Part shown: positions 8,688-17,682 of the stretch, in pieces
Numbering within the stretch: the first letter of the stretch is position 1
How the letters are laid out: every line of letters starts with the position of its first letter
Assembly (NCBI GenBank): GCA_029974635.1
Contig: JARKQY010000023.1
Span: 1-64,000 of the forward strand
Direction of reading: 5' to 3'
DNA from: Bacillota bacterium
GTDB lineage: Bacteria > Bacillota > UBA4882 > UBA8346
Length of the DNA stretch: 64,000 nt
Notes under the pieces: model-generated
The model's database searches: none
The model's input: only the letters and a program-made list of their open reading frames with translations
Told to the model about the DNA's origin: nothing
Position numbers and translations under genes: made by a program

Positions 8688-11288
8688 ATGAAGAAGTATT
8701 TATTTATAGTAGCGGCCCTTTTATTGATTTTAGGTTTTGGAATTAACGCTACTCCGGCGTTGGCCGTGGACTGGTACTTGTTTAACACATCGGTGAGCAG
8801 TGTATCACCGGCTGGACAGAACATGCAAACTAATAATAGCGGAGTCAGCGGCTGGCAACCAATCCGTAGCATAACCACTACCGCCAGCTACTGGTATTCT
8901 TCGGTACAAACCACCACCATCGCTGCCGGAACATGGTCTTTTGTGGTGTGGTCCGATAATCCGGGCTCCTCGATGGTTAAAATCGACATCCATAAAGTAA
9001 ACTCCAGCGGCGGCAGCGCGACTTTGATTGCCTCGCAAACGGCAGAAGTTGGAAATTCAGCCACCGGTAATCACGCGACTACTTATACATTTAGCGGTAT
9101 TGGGGCTCAAAGCCTGAATAATCAGCGATTACGAGTGACGCTCACTAAGACTGCCGGCGCTAATTTAACGATAGTCTATAATACCAATGATTTTGCAACC
9201 AGATTAATTACGCCTGCTGCCGGAACCGCAACTCCGACTCCCACCAGAGCAGCCACGGCAACCCCGACACCGACCCGGGCGGCTACCGCAACCCCGACTC
9301 TGAGTGGGGCCAAAGCAATACCCGGACAGATCGAAGCCGAGAATTATAACGCGATGTCGGGTATTGACGTTGAAAGCTGTGCCGAAGGCGGGCAGAATGT
9401 GGGCTGGATCGAGGCCGGCGACTGGATGGACTATAATGTTAATGTCCAAAGCAGCACCACTTACCGGGCCGAATACCGGGTGGCCAGCACGGATACCAGC
9501 GGCAGATTTGAATTGCGCAGGGGCAGCACTGTTTTAGGAAGCTATACCGTTCCGAATACCGGAGGCTGGCAGACCTGGACGACCGTATCCGGCAACGTCA
9601 GTCTGACTTTAGGTGCACAGACGCTTAGAATATACGCCACCGGTGGCAATTGGAATATCAACTGGCTTAGGTTCAGTGTAATCGCAACTCCGACTCCCAC
9701 CAGAGCAGCCACGGCAACCCCGACCCCGAGCGGGACCAAAGCAATACCAGGACAGATCGAAGCCGAGAATTATAACGCGATGTTGGGTATTGACGTTGAA
9801 AGCTGTTCCGAAGGCGGGCAGAGTGTGGGCTGGATCGAGACCGGCGACTGGATGGACTATAATGTTAATGTCCAAAGCAGTACCACTTACCGGGCCGAAT
9901 ACCGGGTGGCCAGCACGGGTACCAGCGGCAGATTTGAATTACGCAGGGGCAGCACTGTTTTAGGAAGCTATACCGTTCCGAATACCGGAGGCTGGCAGAC
10001 CTGGACGACCGTGTCCGGCAACGTCAGTCTGACTTCAGGTGCCCAGACGCTTAGAATATACGCCACCGGTAGTAGTTGGAATATCAACTGGATGAGATTT
10101 TCTTTATTAAGCGCTACTCCGACACCAACTTCAGGACCCACACCGGCTGCAGGCCTGACGTTCCAAATAGTAAACGGTACTAACGGCGCTTATAGTAATT
10201 CCCAGGTTTACTGGACCGTCCTTGGATATGACAAGGCGGACGCAGCAACCAGGAAACTTTACTGGATAAATGGGAGCGGCAATATGGTTGAGGCCTCTTT
10301 GAGCCAAAATACCGTGCCTAAAAACGACAGAATGTGTGCTAATATCAGTGTCCCATTGACTACCAGAAGTTCATTTACACTTACAACCCTTGATTCGGCA
10401 AGAATGTACATCAGCTATGGCTCCCCAATGTATCTGCAATTTGTCATTGACGGCGACGGCAGGGTCAACTTTGCGGGCCCGGATCTTAACAATGCAACCG
10501 ATCCGAATCTGGACATCTATTTTGAATTCTTTGAGTTTACCATGAGGGACGGCCAATATTGGGGCAATACTACCAGGGTCGATTTCTTCAGCTTCCCGCT
10601 GACCGCCAGACTGCAGGGTACGGGCGGATATTACCGGTGGGACGCCAGCGGCAATCCAATCTATGAAAGTATCGACAAGACCATTGGCGATGTCGGAACC
10701 CGTTCACAATTGTTCACTAAATTCCAAAATGAAGTCCCAACTGAATTCAAGGGGCTTGTCAAGGCGCCATACAGAATTGTTGCGCCCGGAAAAGGCGGAT
10801 TTGACCCTGGAGTACCTCCGGCGCCCTATGCAAACTACTTTGATGCTTACATAAATGAAGTCTGGAGCTATTACACAACCCGTGATTTGGTGTTCGACCA
10901 TCCATTAGGCACTTTCAGAGGCCGGGTAACGGGAAATAATTTCTACTTCTCGCTAAATGGCGGAGGAACTCACGTCGTCAACAAGCCGACTACCGCGGAG
11001 GTTTTAGAAGGCAAAGGCGCTTTTGACCGTGGAACAGAGATTGAAAAAGCGATCCAGGCCCAGTTATGTGCTGCTTTTAACCGCCACATCGTGATTGACC
11101 CTGCTAACTGGAATAATAAGAGCAGGTACTATCTGGCGGCGCCTGCAAATTACTATGCCAAGTTCTGGCACGATAATGGTATCGATGGATTGGCATACGG
11201 ATTCTGCTATGATGATGTCAATGAACAAGCTACGCTACTGTTCTACAGCAGACCGCAGACGTTGACCATAACCTGTAAATGGAATTAA
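8688..11288 (+). CDS. Secreted GH64 beta-1,3-glucanase with WYLFN module and two CBM6
   Basis: An 866-residue secreted protein. The signal peptide (1-26, ending A-L-A) is followed by the WYLFN module (about 28-175), here at the N-terminus. Next are a T-P-T-R-A-A-T linker, CBM6 (about 208-330), another linker, a second near-identical CBM6 (about 350-475), and a GH64 domain (about 489-866). GH64 enzymes release laminaripentaose from beta-1,3-glucan. The diagnostic segment E-F-F-E-F-T...N-T-T-R-V-D-F-F is present; E616 and D632, 16 residues apart as in the Streptomyces enzyme, are the predicted catalytic pair. GAAGAGGGGG precedes the ATG. It complements the endo-acting GH16 enzymes of the locus. 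Confidence 0.92.
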   Translation: MKKYLFIVAALLLILGFGINATPALAVDWYLFNTSVSSVSPAGQNMQTNNSGVSGWQPIRSITTTASYWYSSVQTTTIAAGTWSFVVWSDNPGSSMVKIDIHKVNSSGGSATLIASQTAEVGNSATGNHATTYTFSGIGAQSLNNQRLRVTLTKTAGANLTIVYNTNDFATRLITPAAGTATPTPTRAATATPTPTRAATATPTLSGAKAIPGQIEAENYNAMSGIDVESCAEGGQNVGWIEAGDWMDYNVNVQSSTTYRAEYRVASTDTSGRFELRRGSTVLGSYTVPNTGGWQTWTTVSGNVSLTLGAQTLRIYATGGNWNINWLRFSVIATPTPTRAATATPTPSGTKAIPGQIEAENYNAMLGIDVESCSEGGQSVGWIETGDWMDYNVNVQSSTTYRAEYRVASTGTSGRFELRRGSTVLGSYTVPNTGGWQTWTTVSGNVSLTSGAQTLRIYATGSSWNINWMRFSLLSATPTPTSGPTPAAGLTFQIVNGTNGAYSNSQVYWTVLGYDKADAATRKLYWINGSGNMVEASLSQNTVPKNDRMCANISVPLTTRSSFTLTTLDSARMYISYGSPMYLQFVIDGDGRVNFAGPDLNNATDPNLDIYFEFFEFTMRDGQYWGNTTRVDFFSFPLTARLQGTGGYYRWDASGNPIYESIDKTIGDVGTRSQLFTKFQNEVPTEFKGLVKAPYRIVAPGKGGFDPGVPPAPYANYFDAYINEVWSYYTTRDLVFDHPLGTFRGRVTGNNFYFSLNGGGTHVVNKPTTAEVLEGKGAFDRGTEIEKAIQAQLCAAFNRHIVIDPANWNNKSRYYLAAPANYYAKFWHDNGIDGLAYGFCYDDVNEQATLLFYSRPQTLTITCKWN
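9311..10116 (+). repeat. Tandem duplication of the CBM6 coding segment
   Basis: About 380 bases from 9311 recur from 9737 (offset 426) with only scattered substitutions, covering the whole CBM6 and part of the linker. The DNA-level identity is much higher than between CBM6 copies of different genes, pointing to recent duplication. Confidence 0.9.
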
Positions 11289-11305
11289 TGGGTTAATTTA
11301 AAAGG

Positions 11306-11351
11306 GCAAGGCTATATTGCAGCAGAAACCGGCAATGTAGCCTTGCTTTTA
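11306..11351 (+). terminator. Rho-independent terminator after GH64 gene
   Basis: GCAAGGCTA with TAGCCTTGC, extended by ATTGC/GCAAT with one bulge, then TTTTATTT. Confidence 0.88.
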
Positions 11352-11526
11352 TTTCGTAGAGCGATTTAAGCAAATTTGGCAACGGAAATAAAATTTCCCG
11401 CTGATATTAATCGAGGGTATTATTTTTACAACATATTTGTTATAATAAATATAAGGTTAGATATTATGTCCTATAAAAAAGTCGATGTGAAGTTATTTTG
11501 ATGGCGCAGTAATAGGCTAAAAAATC

Positions 11527-11608
11527 TAAACGTTTACATTCTGGTCAATTAAAGTTATAAGCGGCGGATGTTTTGGCGGAGAAAATGATAACGTTAACAA
11601 ACGTTATC
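11527..11608. promoter_or_regulatory. LacI-type operator palindromes before the GH3 gene
   Basis: TAAACGTTTA (11527-11536) is a perfect 10 bp palindrome with a central CG. GATAACGTT (11587-11595) and AACGTTATC (11600-11608) are perfect 9 bp arms around AACA. Central-CG palindromes are the usual LacI-family operator form, and three LacI genes are in the locus. Related AACGTT palindromes follow the GH3 gene. The rest of the 480-base gap shows nothing else. Confidence 0.55.
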
Positions 11609-11768
11609 TCATGGGGAGGTGATATATCTACGGGCAACAATATAGTTTGAGCGGATTAATAGGTAAATGTAAGGCTTGTTGTTTTCTACGTATGTTGCTC
11701 GTTTATCACAAAATAATTGAAGACACTTTTAAATGTTTTAAGAACCCGAAAAAGGAGTGAAAGTAAGT

Positions 11769-14700
11769 ATGTTAGCAGTAGGAAAAAAGGTTTATATCGG
11801 ATTGATAATCATTGGACTAGTGGCGGGAGGATTGCTGGCCTTACAATCGATTAGCGCGGCTCCCACCAACCAGCCAATACCCGGGCAGATAGAAGCGGAG
11901 AGTTATACTGCAATGTCAGGGATTCAAATCGAGTCTTGCACTGAGGGCGGAGAGAATATCGGTTGGACTGATGCCGGGGATTGGATGGATTATAGTGTAT
12001 ATGTATCGGCTACCGGTACATATCGACCCGAATTTCGGGTAGCCAGCCCCTATGCCGGCACACAACTCCAGTTAAGGAGAAGTACTACGGTATTGGCTAC
12101 AATTACAGTGCCAAATACCGGCGGTTTTCAAACCTGGGCAACCGTAACGGCGGCCAATATCAATCTAACTGCCGGTAGCCAGACTTTACGGGTTCACGCG
12201 GTCACTAACGGCTGGAATTTTAATTGGATGAAGTTTACATCGATTGGAACAAGTACACCCACTCCCACACGGGCGGCAACTGCAACCCCAACGCCCACAC
12301 GGACGGCAACCCCAATACCGGGGGGCAATTTAGCATTAAATAAGACAGTTACCGTCTCATCCAGCGAAGGAGAGGGAACCTCAGGTTCTGCAGCGGTTGA
12401 TGGCAATCCGGAGACCCGTTGGTCTTCTGTTTTTTCGGACCCGCAGTGGATTTGTGTTGATTTAGGGGCGACCTTCACAGTAAGCCGGGTAAAGCTCAAC
12501 TGGGAAGCGGCATATGGAAGCGCATACACCATTCAGACATCAACTAATGCTACAAACTGGACTAATGTTTATTCAACAACCACCGGCGATGGCGGCATTG
12601 ATGATCTTAGCTTTGCTCCGACCAGCGCCAGGTATGTAAGGATGTACGGCACGGTGCGGGCCATCGGGTATGGTTATTCGTTATGGGAATTTGAAGTATA
12701 CGGTTCCGGCGCAGCCACTCCGACGCCTGGAGGGACCGTGGTGACCGTTCCGATCGTCATTCCCTACATGCAATATCAAGAAATCGTGCTGAGCCCGGCT
12801 GATAACAGCGGAACCAGCCTGATTAAAACCCAGAATATTTCTCAGACTGTAAATGTCCAATACAATAGCGGTACTTCCATCACTTTACGGAGCCAGAACG
12901 GGGTTGGACAAACCATTCAGTTTTTGGCCATCGATCAAAACGGCATCACCAGACAATCGGATCCGTTGACCATTACCGTCTATCCGGGTTTGACCATTAA
13001 TGTGGTAATTGTGACTGCGACTCCAACACCAACAGCGCCCACAGGGACTGCAGACAATTTAGCCCTGAATAAACCGGCCACCGCTTCCTCAAGCCAGGCG
13101 GGACTGACACCGGCGATGTCGGTCGATGGAGATACTAACACCCGTTGGGGAAGTGAGTCCAGTGATCCTCAATGGTTCCGGGTGGATTTGGGGTCGACTC
13201 AAACCATCAAGCGTGTTAAAATCAGTTGGGAGACAGCCTATGGCAGGGCTTATACCATCCAGACCTCTAATGATGGCTCGGGTTGGAGCAATATTTACTC
13301 GACCACTTCCGGTTCGGGCGGTACGGAGGATTTGAACGTCTCCGGCAGCGGGCGGTATATCAGGATATATGGAACGGAACGCGGTACGGGTTACGGTTAT
13401 TCGTTCTGGGAGTTTGAGGTATACAATACAGGAGCCCCAACTCCTCCTCCAACAGCAACTCCATCTCCAACACCGGTTCCTGATTTCAGTACTACATCAC
13501 CGGCCAACGGGGCTATGGTCACCAATAACCGACGTCCAGCCTTATCTTGGAACACTGTCTCCGGCGCAATCCGTTATGAAGTGTGGTTGAATATCAATCG
13601 TACTGATTACGATTGGCATGCGTCCGGCAACCTGCTGGATCGTTATACCAAGATGGCGGATGTTACCGGCACAAGCTATACGCTAACCCAGGACTTGCCG
13701 GATCGCTGGACTTATAAATGGTATATTATTGCGATTCTTGGTAGTGGAACCAAACGTTCCAATACTTCAACCTTTAGCGTGTATCTGCCGACTCTGGAAA
13801 CCACAGATGACGGGATAAATATTGTGAACGGATGCCGGGATATGAATAAAAACGGCACTATCGAGCCTTATGAAGACTGGCGTCAACCGATTGAAACCCG
13901 CATTAATGATCTAATGTCCCGGATGACCACGGAAGAAAAGGCCTACCAGATGTATTATAACGCTCAAGTCTATCCGTTATCGGGTTGGCATTTCGGACCG
14001 TCGCAACCCTGGGATATTCTTTCTTATCAATTGGCAGCTGCCAGAACCCGCTTGGGAATCCCCTTTATTTCAGCCGGAGACACGATTCACGGTTACATGA
14101 CGACTTATCCGGTTCAAAGCGCTTTGGCTGCTACACGCAACATGGACTTGGTATATAAACTCGGCGATATGCAGCGGCGTGAACAGTTACCCATGGGCTA
14201 TCGCGGCGTTCTCGGACCCATTGCCGAAGTAGGGACCAAGGTTATTTACCCCCGAATTCAGGAAGGCAATGGTGAGGATGCCTATTTGGCGGCGGCAATG
14301 ATGCGGGCTTTTATTACGGGATTCCAAGGCGGTCCCGAATTGAATCCCAACTCAGTATTGGTAACGGTCAAACACTGGCCGGGTCAGGGCGCCGGGGGGG
14401 AAGCCTCAGTCGTTTATGACGGCGTCACCATTAAGTATCATATGATCCCATGGCAGGCTGCATTTGAAGCTAATGCCGGCGGAGTCATGCCCGGGTATGC
14501 GGGATGTCCATACCTAGATCCGGGAGGAGCAGGCGCCGGGGACAGTAAAAAAATTCTTGATTATCTGAGAATAAATATGGCATATGACGGATTGGTCACC
14601 ACGGACTGGCTGCCAAGCGGTGCTTGGGTCAATGCGGCCAATGCCGGTTCCGACGTAATGGGTGGCGCAAATCCCGGCGACACCAGTATGGCTTCATTTA

Positions 14701-15581
14701 TCAGCGGTGTGCCCATAAGCCGGGTTGATCAAGCAGTACGCCGTATCCTGCGGGTCAAGTTTAAGATGGGCGTATTCGAAAATCCTTACGGTAGACCGGA
14801 GCTTGCGAGTACCGTCTGGCATACTCCGGAGAATGTGACTTTGGCACGGCAGGCTGCCGGTGAGTGTTTCACCCTGCTTAAGAATAACGGGATACTGCCG
14901 CTAAAAAATATGCCTTCGGGCTCTAATGTTGTTGTCGCCGGGCCTAGAGCTACGGACGGGCCAGCTGGTTGTATTTGGACCAGTTACTGGCATAGTGAGT
15001 TTGGAATGCCGAATATTTATCAAGCGATTCAGCAACGCGGGCAACAGGCGGGTGTAAATGTATACCTTAACAGCGCCGCCAATCCCAGAGCGGCAATAGT
15101 GGTAGTTGGCGAGAAAGCTTATACTCACGGTACGGATTGGCCCAAGGAACAACCTTATTTGCCGGCGGATCAACTGAGTATCATCCAGAACTTTAAGAAT
15201 GCCGGGGTTCCGGTGGTTGTGGTATTGGTTCTGCCCAGGCCTTATGTTATAACCATGTGGCGTGATTTGGCCGACGCAATTGTGGTTATTTACCGGTCCG
15301 GTGAAGAAAACGCCGTGCCATTGGCCCAGTTGCTATGGGGCGACACAACACCGAAGGGGAAATTGCCTTGGCAGTTGCCGAGAGATATCAATCAAGTCCT
15401 CATACCCGGCGGCTCCGACACGTTGGCTGATGCCATGGAAAAATGGGATCTGCCGTATGATTTGGGGGCGAGTGAAGCTGAGCGCCAGGATATCCGCAAC
15501 AGGATTAATGCCGGGCAGCCGGTGCCGAGTACTTACGGAAATCCTTTGTATCCCTATGGTTATGGGATGACGACTTTCTAA
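11769..15581 (+). CDS. Large secreted GH3 enzyme with CBM6, two F5/8C modules and Fn3-like domain
   Basis: A 1270-residue exo-acting glycosidase, expected to release glucose from the ends of beta-glucan oligomers. Order: signal segment (1-30); CBM6 (about 35-160); T-P-T-R linker; F5/8C, CBM32-like (about 185-315); an unrecognised beta-rich segment (about 325-415); second F5/8C (about 430-555); Fn3-like domain (about 575-680); GH3 (about 690-1270). The V-T-T-D-W motif supplies the predicted nucleophile D946; K-H-W-P-G-Q-G is the GH3 substrate-binding stretch. The ATG at 11769 is preferred to a GTG at 11757, which overlaps the AAAGGAG site. AACGTT palindromes lie on both sides. Having a secreted rather than cytoplasmic GH3 suggests full saccharification outside the cell. 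Confidence 0.9.
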   Translation: MLAVGKKVYIGLIIIGLVAGGLLALQSISAAPTNQPIPGQIEAESYTAMSGIQIESCTEGGENIGWTDAGDWMDYSVYVSATGTYRPEFRVASPYAGTQLQLRRSTTVLATITVPNTGGFQTWATVTAANINLTAGSQTLRVHAVTNGWNFNWMKFTSIGTSTPTPTRAATATPTPTRTATPIPGGNLALNKTVTVSSSEGEGTSGSAAVDGNPETRWSSVFSDPQWICVDLGATFTVSRVKLNWEAAYGSAYTIQTSTNATNWTNVYSTTTGDGGIDDLSFAPTSARYVRMYGTVRAIGYGYSLWEFEVYGSGAATPTPGGTVVTVPIVIPYMQYQEIVLSPADNSGTSLIKTQNISQTVNVQYNSGTSITLRSQNGVGQTIQFLAIDQNGITRQSDPLTITVYPGLTINVVIVTATPTPTAPTGTADNLALNKPATASSSQAGLTPAMSVDGDTNTRWGSESSDPQWFRVDLGSTQTIKRVKISWETAYGRAYTIQTSNDGSGWSNIYSTTSGSGGTEDLNVSGSGRYIRIYGTERGTGYGYSFWEFEVYNTGAPTPPPTATPSPTPVPDFSTTSPANGAMVTNNRRPALSWNTVSGAIRYEVWLNINRTDYDWHASGNLLDRYTKMADVTGTSYTLTQDLPDRWTYKWYIIAILGSGTKRSNTSTFSVYLPTLETTDDGINIVNGCRDMNKNGTIEPYEDWRQPIETRINDLMSRMTTEEKAYQMYYNAQVYPLSGWHFGPSQPWDILSYQLAAARTRLGIPFISAGDTIHGYMTTYPVQSALAATRNMDLVYKLGDMQRREQLPMGYRGVLGPIAEVGTKVIYPRIQEGNGEDAYLAAAMMRAFITGFQGGPELNPNSVLVTVKHWPGQGAGGEASVVYDGVTIKYHMIPWQAAFEANAGGVMPGYAGCPYLDPGGAGAGDSKKILDYLRINMAYDGLVTTDWLPSGAWVNAANAGSDVMGGANPGDTSMASFISGVPISRVDQAVRRILRVKFKMGVFENPYGRPELASTVWHTPENVTLARQAAGECFTLLKNNGILPLKNMPSGSNVVVAGPRATDGPAGCIWTSYWHSEFGMPNIYQAIQQRGQQAGVNVYLNSAANPRAAIVVVGEKAYTHGTDWPKEQPYLPADQLSIIQNFKNAGVPVVVVLVLPRPYVITMWRDLADAIVVIYRSGEENAVPLAQLLWGDTTPKGKLPWQLPRDINQVLIPGGSDTLADAMEKWDLPYDLGASEAERQDIRNRINAGQPVPSTYGNPLYPYGYGMTTF

Positions 15582-15586
15582 ATCCA

Positions 15587-15613
15587 AAACGTTTATTCTG
15601 ATGGTAACGTTAT
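15587..15613. promoter_or_regulatory. AACGTT palindromes after the GH3 gene
   Basis: AAAACGTTTA (15587-15596) and TAACGTTA (15606-15613) repeat the core of the sites before the GH3 gene. They lie just past the stop codon and before the terminator, so a looping or roadblock operator is possible, as is control of the next gene. Confidence 0.35.
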
Positions 15614-15667
15614 TTTGAGAAATGTTTACTAGTCCAAAATTCTAAGGGAAATAGTTCAGTAGGAAAG

Positions 15668-15697
15668 AGGGGTGCCCTAACAAGGCGCCCCTTTTTC
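15668..15697 (+). terminator. Rho-independent terminator after GH3 gene
   Basis: AGGGGTGCC (15668-15676) pairs with GGCGCCCCT (15684-15692), one G-T pair, then TTTTT. Confidence 0.93.
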
Positions 15698-15746
15698 TGC
15701 TGTAGAATTAGAAATAGATTGGGTTACCCAGGATATTTTGAAAAAA

Positions 15747-15759
15747 GTGTATTTCACTA
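15747..15759. promoter_or_regulatory. GTGTATTTCACTA site before lyxose-isomerase gene
   Basis: Differs at one base from the palindrome at 8408-8420 and lies 55 bases before the next start, where a repressor could act. Confidence 0.3.
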
Positions 15760-15814
15760 AGAAGGAACTTTTCATTTGATAATATAATTTAAATAAAAAA
15801 AGGAGGAATTACAA

Positions 15815-16360
15815 TTGTTAAGTAAAGCCCTGTACCAGGAGACATGCACTAAAGCGGTAAAGTATCTGGAGAAGGCGGGTATTGTAATCACTGAAGCCGA
15901 AAAGCAAAGGATGGAGGTGGCGGAATATGGTCTTGACATGCTGGATTCCATAGGATTGGAGTTGATTGTATACGTGAACACCGAGCGGTGTTGTGCCAAA
16001 GAACTGATTCTGTTTTCAGGTCAGACCTGTCCGGAACACCGCCATCCTCCGGTGAATGGCGACCCCGGCAAAGAAGAGACATTTCGCTGCCGCTGGGGAA
16101 AGGTCTATTTGTATGTCCCCGGCGATCCTGCCGAAAAACCCAAGGCGGTTGCTCCAAAAGGGCGTGAAGCCTACTTTACCGTTTGGCATGAGATTGAGCT
16201 GAATCCTGGCGAACAATATACACTGGCTCCAAATACGTTGCATTGGTTTCAAGCCGGACCTGAAGGTGCTGTTGTATCGGAGTTTTCAACCAAAAGCAGG
16301 GATCCTTATGATGTATATACCGATCCCCAAATCAATCCGGCCCAGGAACGAAAAGTATAA
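15815..16360 (+). CDS. D-lyxose ketol-isomerase-like cupin protein
   Basis: A cytoplasmic cupin of 181 residues of the D-lyxose isomerase family, which interconverts D-lyxose and D-xylulose and often D-mannose and D-fructose. Predicted metal ligands are H75 and H77 in C-P-E-H-R-H-P-P, E88 in K-E-E-T-F, and H143 in N-T-L-H-W-F. Length fits the family (about 165-230). It starts at TTG 15815, nine bases after AAGGAGG; no ATG lies nearby in frame. It stands alone between terminators, downstream of the glucanases and upstream of two LacI genes, so sugar catabolism fits. Substrate preference cannot be read from the sequence. Confidence 0.85.
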   Translation: MLSKALYQETCTKAVKYLEKAGIVITEAEKQRMEVAEYGLDMLDSIGLELIVYVNTERCCAKELILFSGQTCPEHRHPPVNGDPGKEETFRCRWGKVYLYVPGDPAEKPKAVAPKGREAYFTVWHEIELNPGEQYTLAPNTLHWFQAGPEGAVVSEFSTKSRDPYDVYTDPQINPAQERKV

Positions 16361-16389
16361 ATAATTCCATTGCCAAACCAAAAAAATGC

Positions 16390-16417
16390 AGCGAAAGGCA
16401 GAACTTTCGCTTTTTTA
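16390..16417 (+). terminator. Rho-independent terminator after lyxose-isomerase-like gene
   Basis: AGCGAAAG (16390-16397) pairs with CTTTCGCT (16404-16411) around six bases, then TTTTT. Confidence 0.9.
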
Positions 16418-16633
16418 AAATTTTTTACAGTATATCAAAAGATTCATTTACTTTACAGATGATATTTGATAATATCATGTTATATTGCTAGGAGTCTGTG
16501 CGCGCGCCGGGCAATAGGTTTTCGGAGCGTATTTAGTATATAGCAACAAGATCTAACCCAAAATATTGTGGTTCTAGGTTATCAAAAGTGTTATTCGCAC
16601 AGAATCCTAGCGCAATTCTAACGGAGGATTGGA

Positions 16634-17650
16634 ATGGTCAACCAACGCGATGTGGCAAAAAGGGCGAAAGTATCCTTTATTACGGTTTCCAGGGTGATTA
16701 ATGAAAGGGATAATGTGAAACCGGAAACCAGGGAACGGGTACTGAAAGCCATTGAGGAATTGAATTACCACCCCAACAGCCTGGGGCGTGCTTTGAATTT
16801 TAACCGTATGAACAACATTGGAGTGATCATTCCGACGGAAAGAGGAGTTAGCATTCACGGCACGCACTACTATAATGAATTGATGATTGGGATTGAGTTG
16901 GCTTGTACCGCCCATTCTTACGACATGCAAATTTCCACGCAAAAATATTCGGCAGCCGGGTTTGATTTTTTGAGACTATACTACCAGCGGAAGGTTGACG
17001 GGATAATACTGGTGGCGCCCCCAATGGACAGCCATCAGATAGAAGAGATCGAAGCAAATAATATTCCCTGTGTATTAATTAATGAACGTTACGACAACCT
17101 TAAAATAAGTTATGTCGATAACGACGGTAAGGGTGGTATCTATAGCGCAACCGAATACATTATTCAAAAAGGGCATAGAAAAATCACTTTTTTAAAGGGT
17201 TCCCCAGGACATAACAGTGAAGACCGTTTTGGAGGATATCGCCAGGCTATGAAGGATCATAACATTCCGATTCATGAAGATTGGTTGATTCAAGGAGATT
17301 TTAATGTAGATTCCGGAAAAATTGCGCTTCAAAAACTGCTTGCCATGAAAGACCCCCCTACGGCCATCATTTGTGCCAATGATCTGATGGCACTAGGTGT
17401 ATTGATGGAGGCCAAGCGAATCGGATTGAAAATCCCGGATGATCTATCAGTGATGGGATACGATGGGATCGAGACCGCTCTTTATACCAATCCGGCGCTG
17501 ACAACCATGAAACAACCCGCAGAAGATATGGGATATGCCGCAACTGAAATGCTGATTCAACGATTAAATGGCTCCAATTGTTCACAGGAGGTTAAAATCT
17601 TTCCGGCGGAATTAATCCCTGGCGAAAGCGTAAAGGATTTGATTCTTTAG
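16634..17650 (+). CDS. LacI-family transcriptional regulator (paralogue 2)
   Basis: A 338-residue LacI-type repressor or activator. The helix-turn-helix at 4-24 (D-V-A-K-R-A-K-V-S-F-I-T-V-S-R-V-I-N) shares its recognition helix with the other two paralogues. A sugar-binding sensor domain fills the rest. ACGGAGG precedes the ATG. The 273-base region before it carries no clear operator, but a GC-rich stretch at 16498-16512 and several A/T runs. The next LacI gene starts 32 bases downstream, so the two are probably co-transcribed. In the sensor the H-G-T-H-Y-Y-N-E-L-M motif is kept. The ligand is probably a glucan-derived sugar (inference from location). Confidence 0.92.
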   Translation: MVNQRDVAKRAKVSFITVSRVINERDNVKPETRERVLKAIEELNYHPNSLGRALNFNRMNNIGVIIPTERGVSIHGTHYYNELMIGIELACTAHSYDMQISTQKYSAAGFDFLRLYYQRKVDGIILVAPPMDSHQIEEIEANNIPCVLINERYDNLKISYVDNDGKGGIYSATEYIIQKGHRKITFLKGSPGHNSEDRFGGYRQAMKDHNIPIHEDWLIQGDFNVDSGKIALQKLLAMKDPPTAIICANDLMALGVLMEAKRIGLKIPDDLSVMGYDGIETALYTNPALTTMKQPAEDMGYAATEMLIQRLNGSNCSQEVKIFPAELIPGESVKDLIL

Positions 17651-17682
17651 TTTTAATTCTGTCAATATTTTGGAGGCATACA

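Noticed and set aside
9230..9300. CRISPR-like short repeats
   Set aside because: The repeats encode T-P-T-R-A-A-T protein linkers in frame; there are no spacers and no cas genes.
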